This document shows, one piece after another, positions 12,264-23,711 of a stretch of DNA of 64,000 nucleotides; positions within the stretch are counted from its first letter, which is position 1, and each line of letters opens with the position of its first letter. The notes under the pieces were generated by a model. The model saw nothing but the letters and a program-made list of their open reading frames with translations. It had not been told where the DNA came from and did not search any database. The translations under genes were made by a program, and so were the position numbers. Source of the DNA: Megamerina dolium (taxonomy: Eukaryota; Arthropoda; Insecta; Diptera; Megamerinidae); assembly GCA_963854835.1 (NCBI GenBank), contig OY978526.1:90835140-90899139 (forward strand), read 5' to 3'.

Positions 12264-13381
12264 CGTAAAAGGTGGTCCCAGAGCTACCCGACCTGACATA
12301 TAGATGGCGGCAGTAGTTTGAAAAAAGTTACTTTGGTGAAAAGTGGCAACCTTGTAAAACATATGTTCTAAGTTTCAAGGCGCCACGTTGTTTAGCATAA
12401 TTTGTTGGAGCCATCGTAAGTTAACGATCTCAGTGAATTTCTAAACATGGAAATAATTGGTCACAATTATGTAATTCAATACTTTCATTTGAAAGGTCTC
12501 AGTCCAACGATTATTAAAGCCGAACTAGATTCCACTCTGGGAGAGTCTGCTCCTTCGTTTACGACCATAAAATTTTGGGTGGCAGAGTTTAAATGAGGTC
12601 GTACGAGCTGTCAAGACGAACACCATAGTGGTCGACCAATTGAGGTGGCCACACCAGAAACGGTTAAGAAAATCCCCAAAATGGTATTGGGTGATCGCCG
12701 GTTGAAGGTGCGTAAGTTAGGTGAAATTACAGGCATTTCAAAAAGTGCTATACATCGTATATTGACCGAAAATTTGGATATGAAAAAGCTGTATGCAAGT
12801 AATAAAGCCGAATTTTTGCGTCGATTCGTAACCATGGATGAGACATGGGTCCACCACTTCACACCTGAGACAAAGGAGCAGACAACTCTATCTGCAGCAA
12901 GGTTATGACGTCTGTTTTTTTGGGATGCACGTGGGATAATTTTTATTGATTATCTTCAAAAAGGAAAAACAATCAACGTCGAGTGCGAATGCTAATTTGT
13001 TGCAGCGTTTAAGTGATGAAATTAAAGAAAAAAGGCCGCATTTGGCGAAAAAGAAAGTCATGTTTCATCAAGACAATGTACAAATTCACACATCCGCTAT
13101 TGCGATGGCCAAAATCAATAAGTTAAAGCTGGAATTGCTTCAGTACACACCTTATTCGCCAGATTTAGCTCCTTCGGATTATTTTCTATTTCCAAATTTG
13201 AAAAAATGTCTTGGTGGAGGAAGATTTGCAAACAATGAAGAGGTGGAGTCTGCGGTAGATTGCTAAGTGGGAAAAGTGTATAGAGCTAAAAGCAGATTAA
13301 GTTGAGAAATAAAGAAAAAATGTTCCCAAAATTGTTGTGCTTTCTTTTTTAGGTCGGGTAGTTCTGGGACCGTCCGTCCTC
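12264..13381 (+). mobile_element. mariner element, degenerate (GGTCCCAGAACTACCC ends)
   Basis: Imperfect inverted ends carry GGTCCCAGAGCTACCCGACC at the left and, in reverse complement, GGTCCCAGAACTACCCGACC at the right. TA lies next to both (12262-12263 and 13383-13384). The internal ORF starts near 12447 and encodes a mariner transposase with a two-part HTH (ESAPSFTTIKFWVAEFK; ITGISKSAIHRILTENLD) and catalytic motifs MDETWVHHF, FHQDN and YSPDLAPSDY. The last two aspartates are separated by 34 residues (DD34D). It is broken by an early TGA after WVAEFK, an internal deletion between the HTH and the first Asp, another deletion with a stop near 12906, and loss of the C-terminal end. The 373-bp element at 26277-26649 has the same ends. 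Confidence 0.9.
12645..13266 (+). pseudogene. Mariner transposase pseudogene, DD34D type
   Basis: Two open segments (12645-12908 and 12946-13266) hold the second HTH and the catalytic core of a mariner transposase. A TAG/TGA-rich junction at about 12900-12945 separates them, in a place where intact relatives have a continuous stretch. The motifs MDETWVHHFTPETKEQ, FWDARGIIFIDYLQKGKTIN, FHQDN and PDLAPSDYFLFPNLKK are readable. It cannot give a working enzyme as it stands. Confidence 0.85.
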
Positions 13382-13384
13382 ATA

Positions 13385-14390
13385 CAATAATGTAGTAGGT
13401 GTGTGGTGAATAGCATTTTATATTGTATGAAATTTACTGACTAATACGACAAGTTGTTAAAAAATAGTTCAACAACTATAATAAAAAATCATCTCAAAAA
13501 GAAAAATAACAGATATAATGCTTTAACAAGATGTGGGAGTAAAGTAGACGCTGGTATCGAAATTTGCCATAATTAATATGGGATTTTGACACATTATATA
13601 CATATATGATATATATGTAGTACATAAAAATACACACTTTTGGTATTAGTGATTATGAATAAATATATGTAAGTGGGTCGAATTGGATGATAAAGTGATG
13701 ATAAGGTGTCAATGAACAAACTACAGTATCATATAGTTGAGTACATATGCTAAATGTTATTTTCAAAAAATTTTATTGATGATCAACTAATGTATGTATG
13801 TATATATGGGATGTAGTAAAATAACAAACATGTTTTGAAAAAGAGAATTTTTTTTTTAGATCAATGAACGTCATAGAATTGACGCGTACAAAAGAGCGTC
13901 AAATACGATTAAAAAAATGTTTTTTTTTAAATCACCATAAAAATTATATAAACAATTTTTTTTTCATATGGTTTGAAATGTATGAAACGTACATACACAT
14001 CTTTTATACATTTGTACGCACTTACGTATAAGCAAGGAATACACTATTCAATCAAAAGTATAGCTGAGATCATGAATGAATTTTACGACGATGGCAAAAT
14101 GGTAATTATAATTGCTTGTATTTATTTGTTGACGCTGCAATAGCTTCTTTATTATTATAAGCAAGCAATAACTAATTGCAATGCAATGTGACTAATGGTA
14201 ATTTTCCAATAGATATTTTTAAAAATTGTGAAATTATTTTAGGAAAATATAAAAATGTATAATTTAATACTCCTTTATTACATATTTCATTCACGTATTA
14301 AAATAACTGTGGTATTTGATCTACTTCCATACCGATTACATATCTATGTATATATATATATATATATATTTTTGTTAATACACTCTAATT
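13385..14390. other. Noncoding AT-rich interval
   Basis: No gene. A short TA microsatellite occurs at about 14348-14369, with several poly-T/poly-A runs. Confidence 0.5.
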
Positions 14391-14392
14391 TA

Positions 14393-14570
14393 CGAGGGTG
14401 CTTTGAAAAGTTTCCGAAATCAACATGAAGTTGACAGCACTCACCAAAATTGCAGCCATTTTGGAAGCACAGTGATTGTTTGACAGTCGTTTGAGTGAGT
14501 CCATGTAAGTGTTTTTAATGAAAATTGAAAAAATCGAATATCGAGCTGTCATTAAACATTGGTTCTCGAT
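14393..14570 (+). mobile_element. 5' end fragment of a mariner element
   Basis: It begins CGAGGGTGCTTTGAAAAGTT directly after a TA and contains an ORF start MKIEKIEYRAVIKHWFS at about 14518. That is the typical beginning of a mariner transposase N-terminal HTH. The rest of the ORF and the right end are missing. Confidence 0.55.
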
Positions 14571-14895
14571 GGTGTAATATGGTGTAATATGGGGATTCTT
14601 TACCATTGTTAAACCTCCGTGAAATTTTGGTGCTTGTTAGAGTTTTGGCACTGATTAATAACTGTAGATTCAAATTGGATATATTATTATATATAAGAAA
14701 CAAAAATGCACTCAAAACATTGGACTGTGAAGAGAGTATTAGCTCAAAAAAAAAGTGATGACGACTGTTTTTTGGTATAGGCAGCGGGGAGTTGTCTTAA
14801 ACAATTTTATTTAAAAAAATAAAGAAAAACCATTACAGGACATACTACGTTGATAATGCGCTGTTTTGAACCTCAGTCGTTGACCTGGACTTTAA
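14571..14895. other. Unassigned interval
   Basis: Contains a short direct repeat GGTGTAATAT at 14572-14592 and otherwise nothing recognised. Confidence 0.4.
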
Positions 14896-14896
14896 G

Positions 14897-15157
14897 GGAC
14901 CTACTTATATTAGCCGGTTCCGAACGGCATAACCCTTGTGACATCACTTTAACTTAGTTTTGTCACAGAGCTCTTTTAAGAAGCATTTTTGGCAAATTGT
15001 TACTGCCGGAAAAATTGCCAATTCTTTCCGGCAAGTGGGTACTGTTTGAAAGTAAAAACTTTTCGATATTAAATTTTGTTATTCTTCAGCCGGGGATTGA
15101 ACCCACAACCTACAGATCAGAAGGCCAACACACTAACCACTGAGCTACGGCATCCAC
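14897..15157 (-). mobile_element. tRNA-derived SINE (copy B)
   Basis: The minus-strand head contains TAGCTCAGTGGTTAG (A-box-like) and GGGTTCAATCCCCGGC (B-box-like). The shared body follows, with GCCGGAAAGAATTGGCAATT and TGCCGTTCGGAACCGGC. The 3' part of the body is truncated at about 14897, near GGGACCTACTTATATTAGCC. The promoter boxes are better preserved than in copy A. Confidence 0.85.
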
Positions 15158-15159
15158 TT

Positions 15160-16550
15160 TTTCCTACGATACTCATTATAAAAATATTTCTAGGAAAATA
15201 AAAACCAAAATTTCGTTGAAACATTAGGAGAATATAACGATAACTTTTATGCAATATGTGACTAATGAAACATATATTTTTATAACTTTGATTGTGTTCT
15301 ACAAATACATACTTTCTTTATCGTGCGAAAAGCATTTTTTCAATTCTACAATTCAAAATTCATCAGCAAATAAAAAATCAGAAGGATTTCAGTGTAACAT
15401 ATATGTATATCTGGTACATATGAAGGCGCAGCGGTCAAAACGTGATGAGCATCAATTTCAATATTTTGCAGGATAACGAAAAAACGCTTCTATATCTGTA
15501 GTTTTTTTTTTATATCAAAATATGATTTCAATTCTATTAATTGCAAAAGTTCAGCATTTTGATAAAAATTGCATTTATCACATTTAACTGCAATGTCTTC
15601 TTACAAATAGGTACACTGTATGTGCCCATATGTAAGCAAGAAATAAATTGTAATTTTATGAGAAAATTGCTGTATGTTGTGCAAATTATTAAGAAAATAT
15701 TTTTAACCAAAGTGTAGCATTAGCAAGAATTTCTTTACAAAATAAACTGCTAACTGCATACATCATACACAACTACAACTTACTAACATGCTAGGTGTAG
15801 CATGTAGAATTTTGTTTAGGAGAAAATTACACGCATCAAAGAAATTTTTTCAAATGAGTGGAAAATATAATTCCGATAAATAAATTAAAAATATACCTAT
15901 ACTTGAGCGAATTTATTGAAAAAAAAAAAAAAATTAAACGAAATAAAAATAATAACAAAAATAAAATCTGTTGTTATAAAATGTATATTAAAATTGATTA
16001 TTTTTTTCTTTTTTTGAATGTATAAACAAACTAGAAAACATGAAATTTGTGTACATGTTTTTTAAACAACACCACATGGATTGTTTTTCAAGAAGAACGA
16101 CACATTTTTTTTTACTTGTTTTTAAAAGGCGATGCGATTAATCGTTTAATCGAAATTCTAATTAACCAAATATTTGAGACTGCGAAAAATTCTGAACCTC
16201 AGGTTGTAAATATAAGAGGACATTTGAATTTTTGTTCAAAGGAATATCTAAAAATCAAATCAAGTCCATCAAAATGCCAATTAATTCAATAGTGAATATT
16301 TCAATTAAAATATTAATTAATCGTATATCTAATTGATTAATTCGACTTTTATATAATCATATAATAGATTAATCAGATTTTTCCAAATAATTAATCAGGC
16401 TTCCCAAGCTATATTTTCTAATTTTATTTTTTTTTCTGTTAGTCTTGTTTGTTATGGCATTTTGAAAATGTCGTCTGCTTATTTCAATTAATCAAAAGAA
16501 TGATGGAGCATGGACTAAATCTTTGTTCATCAAGTGGACCACGCGAAACG
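15160..16550. other. Noncoding interval
   Basis: AT-rich; open stretches at 15249-15476 and 16047-16292 (+) have no domain-like features. From about 16130 to 16400 TTAATCGA/ATTAATT-type motifs recur, but no defined repeat unit is apparent. Confidence 0.45.
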
Positions 16551-16554
16551 AGAC

Positions 16555-17150
16555 TAATGTCTGTTATATCTGGATATGAGCCCTACGGCTGATACCTCTG
16601 TGGGCCAACCACTAGTGTTATGGCTACTGCGACGATACGAGGTCTTTTGTACCAAAGCCCCCAGTCTACGACACTGGAATCTCCTTTAACTTTTTAATAA
16701 AAGATAGAATTGATTTTGTCGAACTTTTAGTGATTGAAGCTGGTGTTGGGAAACTCAGCTGAAAGTGTTTGAGGCGAAACCTGGCCAAGGCTGGGCATTC
16801 GCAAAAGATATGAATCGATGTTTCATCCTCCACGAGACAGAGTATACACTCCGTCTCAGAGGATAATTCCTTTTTGTGGAGGTGGTACTTTAACCAGTTA
16901 TGTCCTGAGAGATAGCCGGTTACTAGGCGTAGTTTTGTTCTGCTAAGACTAATTCTGTCAAAAGCTGTATCAAAACTGCTGATGAGGGTTTTCGCTTGGT
17001 GGAGACCTTTCGAATTTGTCCATTGTATTTGAAATTTGTCATGGTAATGATTTTCTATCATAGCTTTGGCCGATGCTTTGTAAATTTTTTGTAAATTTGC
17101 ATAATTTACTTTCAATAACTGATCTCTCCTCTAGGATTTTTTTTTAATTT
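16555..17150 (-). pseudogene. LINE 3' end: terminal polyprotein with zinc knuckle
   Basis: The minus-strand open frame of 149 codons (17115-16666) ends in the C-terminal part of a non-LTR polyprotein. It contains LRLVTGYLSGHNWLKYHLHK, then a CX2C...HX4C zinc-knuckle-like block (CILCLVEDETSIHIFCECPA) and a C-terminal LSFIKKLKEI. This arrangement, after RNase H, is typical of I/R1/LOA/Jockey-type elements. The 3' noncoding tail probably runs to about 16555. The 5' part of the element is gone. Confidence 0.75.
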
Positions 17151-17170
17151 GTGGCAATCTCAAGTCTTGA

Positions 17171-18795
17171 TTTATTCCAATAAGTCAGAGGCCTCGGGCC
17201 CCGTCTCAGAAGCATAGAAAATTGAGCTCAGCGCATGCACTTGTGCTGGAATTTCCATATTTTTAGCCTTGTGACAATGTTTATTGTCTTTGAAAGAACA
17301 AAGTGTTGTCTTTTTTTAGCAAAAGCAAAATGTGTCGCCCTTTATGAAAAATCCCCAAGTTAATACATAGCCGACAAATTGTGTGTGAACACTTACACAT
17401 CATTTTCGTTAATTCTGCTTAATAGAAATTACTTAAAAATTTTATTATTGACTATAATAATTTTATAAATCTTTTAATTAATTATTGCCTTTTAAAGAGT
17501 ATGATTCTTGCATTTCATATTCATAAATATGATTATTGTATTGTATTTTTTGTTGTTATTGTTCTTGTTAATTTAAAAATAGATTATATTTCCATACAAT
17601 CTAGTATGTTTATCTGTAAAACATTCCGCATCACTTTTTTTTCGGAAATGAACAATTATTTGTAATTAACACATGCTTTTCCACTTTATCGACTGACTGT
17701 TTATGTAAATATTATCATTATGATGATGATGATGATTATTATTATTACTATTATTATTATTATTATTAATAATTTTCTTCTGTATTCTATGTTTATAATA
17801 GTGAAAATATTTTTGGTAAAATGACGTTTGCATATTCTCATGTGATTCCAAACACTTAAAATAAAGCAACCTGTATTTATAAATAAATAAAACAGAACCA
17901 AATTCCACACTTTAATGTCGAATGAGAATGAATGAATGAAATTGTAAAAATTCTTTATTAAATTATTTGTTTAATTCTTGTTCTTTTTCAAAAATAATTT
18001 TATTTTTAGCACACTTTATTGTTTATTCAACATATAAGCAAATAGTATTTTTAGTGGAATTTCAATGAGAACAGACACAGCAACACATCATTTCAATATT
18101 CCAATAAACTGAATTGGATAAATTTTGCACTAAATCGCGACGTGCCACAACTGATTTAATAATATTGATTATTCAATTCAATTGCTTTAAAGTTTAAATT
18201 TAAAAAATTTTCATTTGAAATGTTATATTTCTTTCAAAAGCATTACTATTAAATTTCCGCAATTCTATTTTTCTTCCACTTTTTTACATAGATACAATAA
18301 ATTACATATAAATATATATTTTTTTTGTTATAACCGCGACGTTTGAACCCTGCTTGAAGACTGACTCAATCGTAAGTTGGCTTCCACAGAAATTGTATTT
18401 TGTATTACGATGTTGTTTTTACCACATACATACATACACCTCCTATACATACAACTAACAGCGCAATTTACTGGGCTCACATACATATACACACATACAA
18501 ATACCCATAAATTTATACAAGTCAAAAAGTCATACTTAATCGAAAACCAAATTTGAAATACAACAACAATAATATGATAGTAGCAACATGAGTAGTCAAT
18601 ACGTTTGTGGCTATGGCTGTTTGCCATGATCATACCCGCCACGATCATATTGGTATATGTACGAGTATGTATGACGTACACTCAACGACACGAATGTCGT
18701 CAATAATGATGTTAACAATAATCGTGGTAGTAGTTGGTGGTTGCTTGACAATATGTAGTATGCATTATGCTGATCGAAAAATTCATGGAGCAACA
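17171..18795. other. Noncoding interval with ATT/ATG trinucleotide tract
   Basis: No gene. A trinucleotide tract (GAT/ATT type) lies at about 17720-17772. The weak open stretches in 18.3-18.9 kb read through CA-, TACA- and AAC-rich sequence and look non-coding. Confidence 0.5.
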
Positions 18796-18797
18796 TA

Positions 18798-20446
18798 CAG
18801 TGGCTCCCAGCTTATTTCGTACAGTGACAGTTTAAAAATTGCTGCGGTCGTAATTCCTAATATTGCAAAAATTTGAACAAAATATAAATGCCATTTTTGA
18901 AAGGAAGGTTTGTTTTTTATTTTCCAAAATTTACTTTTTCAAAATTTTAGTGTTTGACACTATAAAAAAATAAAATAAGAAAAAAATAGGAAAATTCATG
19001 TCACAGCTTATTTCGTACAGTCTCTTTAAGTTCAAACTAAAAACAAAGTAAGTTGATTTTAATATTTAGTTGACATCGCTTAGCGTTAATGATAGCCTGG
19101 AGTCTATTTGGCATTGAATCCACCAATTTTTGAGTGATGTCTGGTGTGATTTTTTTCCATTCCTCCATCAGTACCTTCTTTAGGTCTTGCTTATTAGAAA
19201 TCTTGTGTGTTCTTATTTTATTGTCCAAAATAGACCAAAGATTTTCAATCACATTCATGTCAGGTGACTGTGGTGGTGGAGACATCAAGTGTGGGCAGTT
19301 CCAAATAAGCCAAGATTGCACAATTCCAGATTTATGTTTTGGGTCATTATCTTGGTAGTACCGAAATTCTTCCCGCAAATCCAGTTTGTCTGCACTTTGA
19401 AGTAAATTGTTTTTCAGAATCTCGAGGTACTTCATTTTGTCCATTGTTCCCTCAATAAAAACCAATTCACCTACTCCGGCTGCTGACATACAGGCCCAAA
19501 CCATCACGCTACCGCCACCATGCTTCACTGTGGGCTTAAGGTTCTCCTTGTTTAGCTCGGTATTCGCTTTACGCCAAACATATGACATTCCGTCCGAACC
19601 AAAAATATTAAACTTAGACTCATCCGCGAAAATAACGGTATTCCAGAACGCAGGAGTCTTAATACTATGCTCTTTGGCGGAGTCAAGTCGGCGTTGTATA
19701 TTCATTTTTGAAATGAATGGTTTCTTTCGGGCTACTCGACCGTTCAAGTCATGATTGCGCAGCACACGTCGGACAGTTTCAGCACTGGATGATTTCCTAT
19801 TTCACGCTGAACCTCTGCAGCCAACTTCGGAGCGGATAACTTTGGATTTTTCTTAATTTTTCGTACAATATAACGCTCGTCTGATGCGTTGAAAATCTTA
19901 TTAGGTGCTTCTCTGCCCTTGTTCTCCAACCGATTTTCGCGAACGAAGCGTGGAATGATGTATTGGACAGTTGAGGCACTTAAATTTGTCATTTCAGCAA
20001 TTTTTCGCACACTCTGACCTTTCCTAAAATGGTTAATTACCAGTTTACGCTGTTCCATCGTTGTACGACGCCCATAACGCTAAATGTTTAATTTACAGCA
20101 CTTTAACTATTTAAAATAATAATAATAAAAATTGTTATAATAGTTAAAAAGGTCCAAAAACTCATACAATTCAAAAAAACTTTGTAACTGCGCGGCAGAA
20201 TGAAACTTACTTACATTGAAGTTTGTGTACGAAATAAGATGTGAGCTGAAAATCAGCTGATCAATAGTTTTTCTCTCTTGCATGACAAAAAGAACAATTT
20301 TTGGGGTTCCCCGTTTTCTTATTAGGTTTACTAAACACATACACAGACATCTACATTCAAAACTTATCGATAAGTTTTTTAGTTTCGATGTTACAGCCAT
20401 GTACATAAAAATATATACACTGTACGAAATAAGCTGTGAGCCACTG
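18798..20446 (-). mobile_element. Tc1-like transposon with IR/DR ends
   Basis: Outer ends CAGTGGCTCCCAGCTTATTT (18798) and, in reverse complement, CAGTGGCTCACAGCTTATTT (ending 20446) are flanked by TA on both sides (18796-18797 and 20447-20448). A second inner copy of the CAGCTTATTTCGTACAG-type motif lies about 200 bp inside each end (about 19003-19020 and 20227-20245). This gives the inverted-repeat/direct-repeat layout seen in some Tc1 relatives. The 1649-bp element encodes one transposase ORF on the minus strand, apparently broken by one frameshift. The well preserved TIRs and ORF suggest relatively recent activity. Confidence 0.92.
19037..20058 (-). pseudogene. Tc1 transposase, single frameshift
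   Basis: The first part (20058 to about 19790) starts MEQRKLVINHFRKGQSVRKI and contains the paired-like HTH (VRKIAEMTNLSASTVQYII) and a second HTH region. Near 19785-19795, in EIGNHP, the frame shifts. The other frame continues SSAETVRRVLRNHDLNGRVA and runs open to 19037. It carries a DDE domain: FADESKFNIF, GGGSVMVWACMS, YYQDNDPKH and SPDMNVIENLW. Asp to Glu spacing in the last two motifs is 34 residues (DD34E), as in Tc1. Only this one-base lesion separates it from a full-length frame of about 340 residues. Confidence 0.9.
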
Positions 20447-20448
20447 TA

Positions 20449-20726
20449 TGTATATTCTACTAGTAAAAATAAATCTATTAGCGTACACTGATGACATCGT
20501 AGGCACTTTTGGTTCCGGTGCCTCCTAAAACAGGCCTACAACAGGCTGCTGAGAACAAGTATGCAAGTAATCAAGTAAGAAACCGAGTTTACTCTAGGAG
20601 GATTAAAAACACAAATTTCCCTAGCAAAGAAAAACGCAAAAATCGGAATTTCACTATGAAGATGTTGGCTGATAAATGAAATACGTGCAAATAATGAGAC
20701 TTTGGCATATTTTACCTTAATAGTCC
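20449..20726. other. Noncoding spacer
   Basis: Unique sequence between the Tc1 element and the MITE; nothing recognised. Confidence 0.4.
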
Positions 20727-21072
20727 TGACAGACGGCAGCATTAATCAGGATTAACGATTTAATTCGAATTAACTCGACCATTAACTGCAGCTAATCCGC
20801 ATTAACTACACGAGTTAATTCTCAAAATAATAGAGGATTAGGGCAATTTACGATGGCAACACTACTGAAAAATAACTATTGTGAATTTTACTCGATCCCA
20901 CTTACAAAACATTAGGTGTGTTCGCTTATAAAAAATTTTCAACAATTGTTAACAATTTTCGACATGAAAAGCGTTCGAGAACAAATAAATACAGCTGTCA
21001 ATTTACAAGTTTCTGATAGTTTTCAGTTCACGTACTTTTTGTAGATTTTCTCATATCAAGAGTGACAGATGA
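20727..21072. mobile_element. MITE with GACAGACGGC end (copy 2, truncated)
   Basis: It begins CCTGACAGACGGCAGCATTA and matches 1243-1620 through GATGGCAACACTACTGAAAA, AGGTGTGTTCGCTTATAAAA and GAGTGACAGATGA, with scattered substitutions. The right terminal repeat present in copy 1 is missing. Confidence 0.8.
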
Positions 21073-21945
21073 AAAATTCCCGTCCGATTTATGGTGCGCC
21101 GTTTTGTCTAGAAATCGTGACGATTTTACCCATATTGCAATACACCGGGCACATCGGCCGAAGAAATTACACTATGGATTGATTGGATACTCAAAATACT
21201 AATACTGATTCTCCAGACCTCTAGCTGACTTTTTTTATGCTTCCAAACGAATTAAACGATTTCTACATGAATGTCACTTTCATTAAATAGTGAAACAATA
21301 CTAGTCATAGAGTTGTATTTTGAAAGCAATGAATTTATGTATTTCTTCTTTTCGTTCCGTAAACTTTTCAATCAGGCTAGTTAGTATGCATTGTATATAA
21401 TAATTGCTGTTATTGATGGAATAATGGTGGTGGTGGTAGCGAGGTTAATGTTAGTCTGATGTGTTGTCTTTAATTTCTTCTTACTCATCGCGCGCATTTC
21501 ATATTAGGTACCCCAACATTTCGTTTGAATGTATCAGGTGTTTTTTATTATTTTTTATTGTAGTTGTTGTTGTTGTTGTTATATTTGTCGCAGTTTATAA
21601 TAATAGTCATAATACGGTTTGGCAATTTTCGAAATTTCATTACAAAGCAAAAGTAAACAAAAGTAGTGAACACAGCTTCGAACGTGTTTAAGCTGGGACT
21701 GCTGATGGGTTTTTTGTCTTTCTTACAACATACCATATTGATAATAATATTTACATAGTGTCGTAATACGTATTTATTAAAATGAATACCTATATAATCA
21801 TTGTGCATTTGCAACTCATTCTTGTTTAAGTGAATATTTAAAATAAAACTCGAAAAAAAATATTTAGTGTTGCCCAAAAGTGTCAATAATTTAGAATTTC
21901 TCAAAAACATAACCTAAAATAAAAAAAATAAAAAATGAATATGTT
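21073..21945. other. Noncoding interval
   Basis: No gene. It contains a short GTTGTT tract near 21561-21580. Open stretches on either strand here are low-complexity. Confidence 0.5.
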
Positions 21946-21947
21946 GC

Positions 21948-22232
21948 ATTAAAAGCCCCGAAGGGCTCTTTGGCCGAGCTTCTCCATTAATGATGTGCGT
22001 GTTAAATTTTTGGACAGTATTAGAGGGACTTACTTATTTTAGCCGGTTCCGAACGGCAGAACTCTTGCGACATCACTTTTCCTGAGCTTTGTCACAGAGT
22101 TCTTTTAGAAGCTTTTTCATGGCAAATTGTTACTGCCGGAAGAATTGCCAATTGCTTGCCGACAGGTGGGTACCGTTCGAAAGAAAAATCTTTTCGATAT
22201 GAAATTTGTTATGCTACCCAACTACGGCACAT
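21948..22232 (-). mobile_element. SINE copy C, tRNA head internally deleted
   Basis: The shared SINE body is clear (TTTTTCTTTCGAACGGTACC, GCCGACAGT-type and TGCCGTTCGGAACCGGC motifs on the minus strand), and so is the 3' end AGAGCCCTTCGGGGCTTTTA. At the head, the tRNA-like core between TAGCATAACAAATT and GTGCCGTAG is largely missing, so both internal promoter boxes are gone. The 3' side is T-rich on the element's strand. Confidence 0.75.
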
Positions 22233-22319
22233 AACTTAAAAACCTAAACTAAATCTCATAACGGTAAATTAGGTACGTAAAAAGTTGAACTTTTTCTAGC
22301 ACTTCAAAAATTTATAATT

Positions 22320-22575
22320 TTTCAGTGAACACTTCTTCTTCTTATGTGGCCATAACAACCGATGATCGATTTAGACCGAACATAAAATGCGGCGCCAGTC
22401 TTCTCCAGGATTTTGATTCGCCTAACTATGTCAATGTCAGTGCACAGCTCATACAGCTCATCGTTGTACCTTATTCGATACTCGCCATCAACGCAAATAG
22501 GTCCGAAGATCCTGCGCAGAATTTTTTTCTCGAAAACTCCAAGCATCGTCTCATCCGTGGCGGAAATTGAAGAGC
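22320..22575 (-). pseudogene. RTE-like LINE fragment
   Basis: The minus-strand reading MLGVFEKKILRRIFGPICVD then GEYRIRYNDELYELCTDIDI and VRRIKILEKTGAAF is the same C-terminal segment seen at 4.2 kb and 23.7 kb. It is truncated at both ends, with flanking stops. Confidence 0.75.
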
Positions 22576-23690
22576 GTCACCTATGTAGTCTAATTAAAGA
22601 TATTCGTCTCGCCGACATTTCGTAATTGGTAGAATATTATAAAAAGATATAAACGCATAAAAATACTGGTATACTAATATTGAAATAGTAAATTTCTAGG
22701 AAAATTTGCACATATCTACTATGAGTATTAATATATGTAATATATTGTACTACTGTACTATTGTACAGGTGAAGGCACATTTGTATCGTTATCGTTGTGT
22801 GCATTATGGTCCTATTAATATTTTACTGAACATGTTAATGAATAGCAATAATTGTAATAATTATAAGTATGGATATGTACCATATAGAACCCTACCTGTT
22901 CGCTATTTCACACACAGAAAAGTCAACAAGTAGAAAATATCAAAGAGGTTAATTTGCCGTTTGCTATTTGAACTTTTTGTTAACGTTGTTCATTTCCCAT
23001 GACATTTTGATCCTATGCAGTTGCATAACCGCATTTTTAAAACAGAAAGCCACCACCACCAGCTCGCCAGAAGAGATGTCAAACACAATACATTATGTAG
23101 TTAAAGTCAAGGAGAGTAGAATACATTTTTTTAATATATGTACATTCCTAATAAATACATACGTACTTGTGTAAATAGCTAAGGTTATAACGTATTTTCT
23201 ATATGTGCTTCCCATTTTCGGAATAGGGATGATGAAAATGGCGTTGCACCTGTTACTGACCCTACATCGTAGTAGCGCTGATGTCAATAGCATGTGCCAC
23301 GGTCACTGCACACGAACAACCTGTTATTTCTCTAGAGTCAAGTAGTGTGCATACTATACATACATACAGATACTCGTATGTACATATAATACATGTAGCT
23401 ATTCTACACTTGCGAGCATAAAAATGCAATGGTCCTGTAAATTTTGTTTTAAATTAAATTTTGTTAAACTCCATGGATATTTAGAGTAGATTTGAAAGTA
23501 AGAAATAGCGCAATATTGCCCCTAGCGCTTCGCTAACTACGATTTTGCCTCGATCAAACATGAAAAAAGAACTGAGCCATTGTTCAAAGGTATTGTAAAT
23601 ATCAAAAATGTATGTATTTATTGCATGGCAGACGGAATTTTATTCACTGTTCGTTCTGAAACCCAAGATCCCTTGTTTGCTTTTTTAGCT
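22576..23690. other. Noncoding interval
   Basis: No gene or repeat recognised. AT-rich with TACATA-type microsatellite fragments near 23350-23400. Confidence 0.45.
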
Positions 23691-23711
23691 TTAATAAAGA
23701 ATTGACTGACT

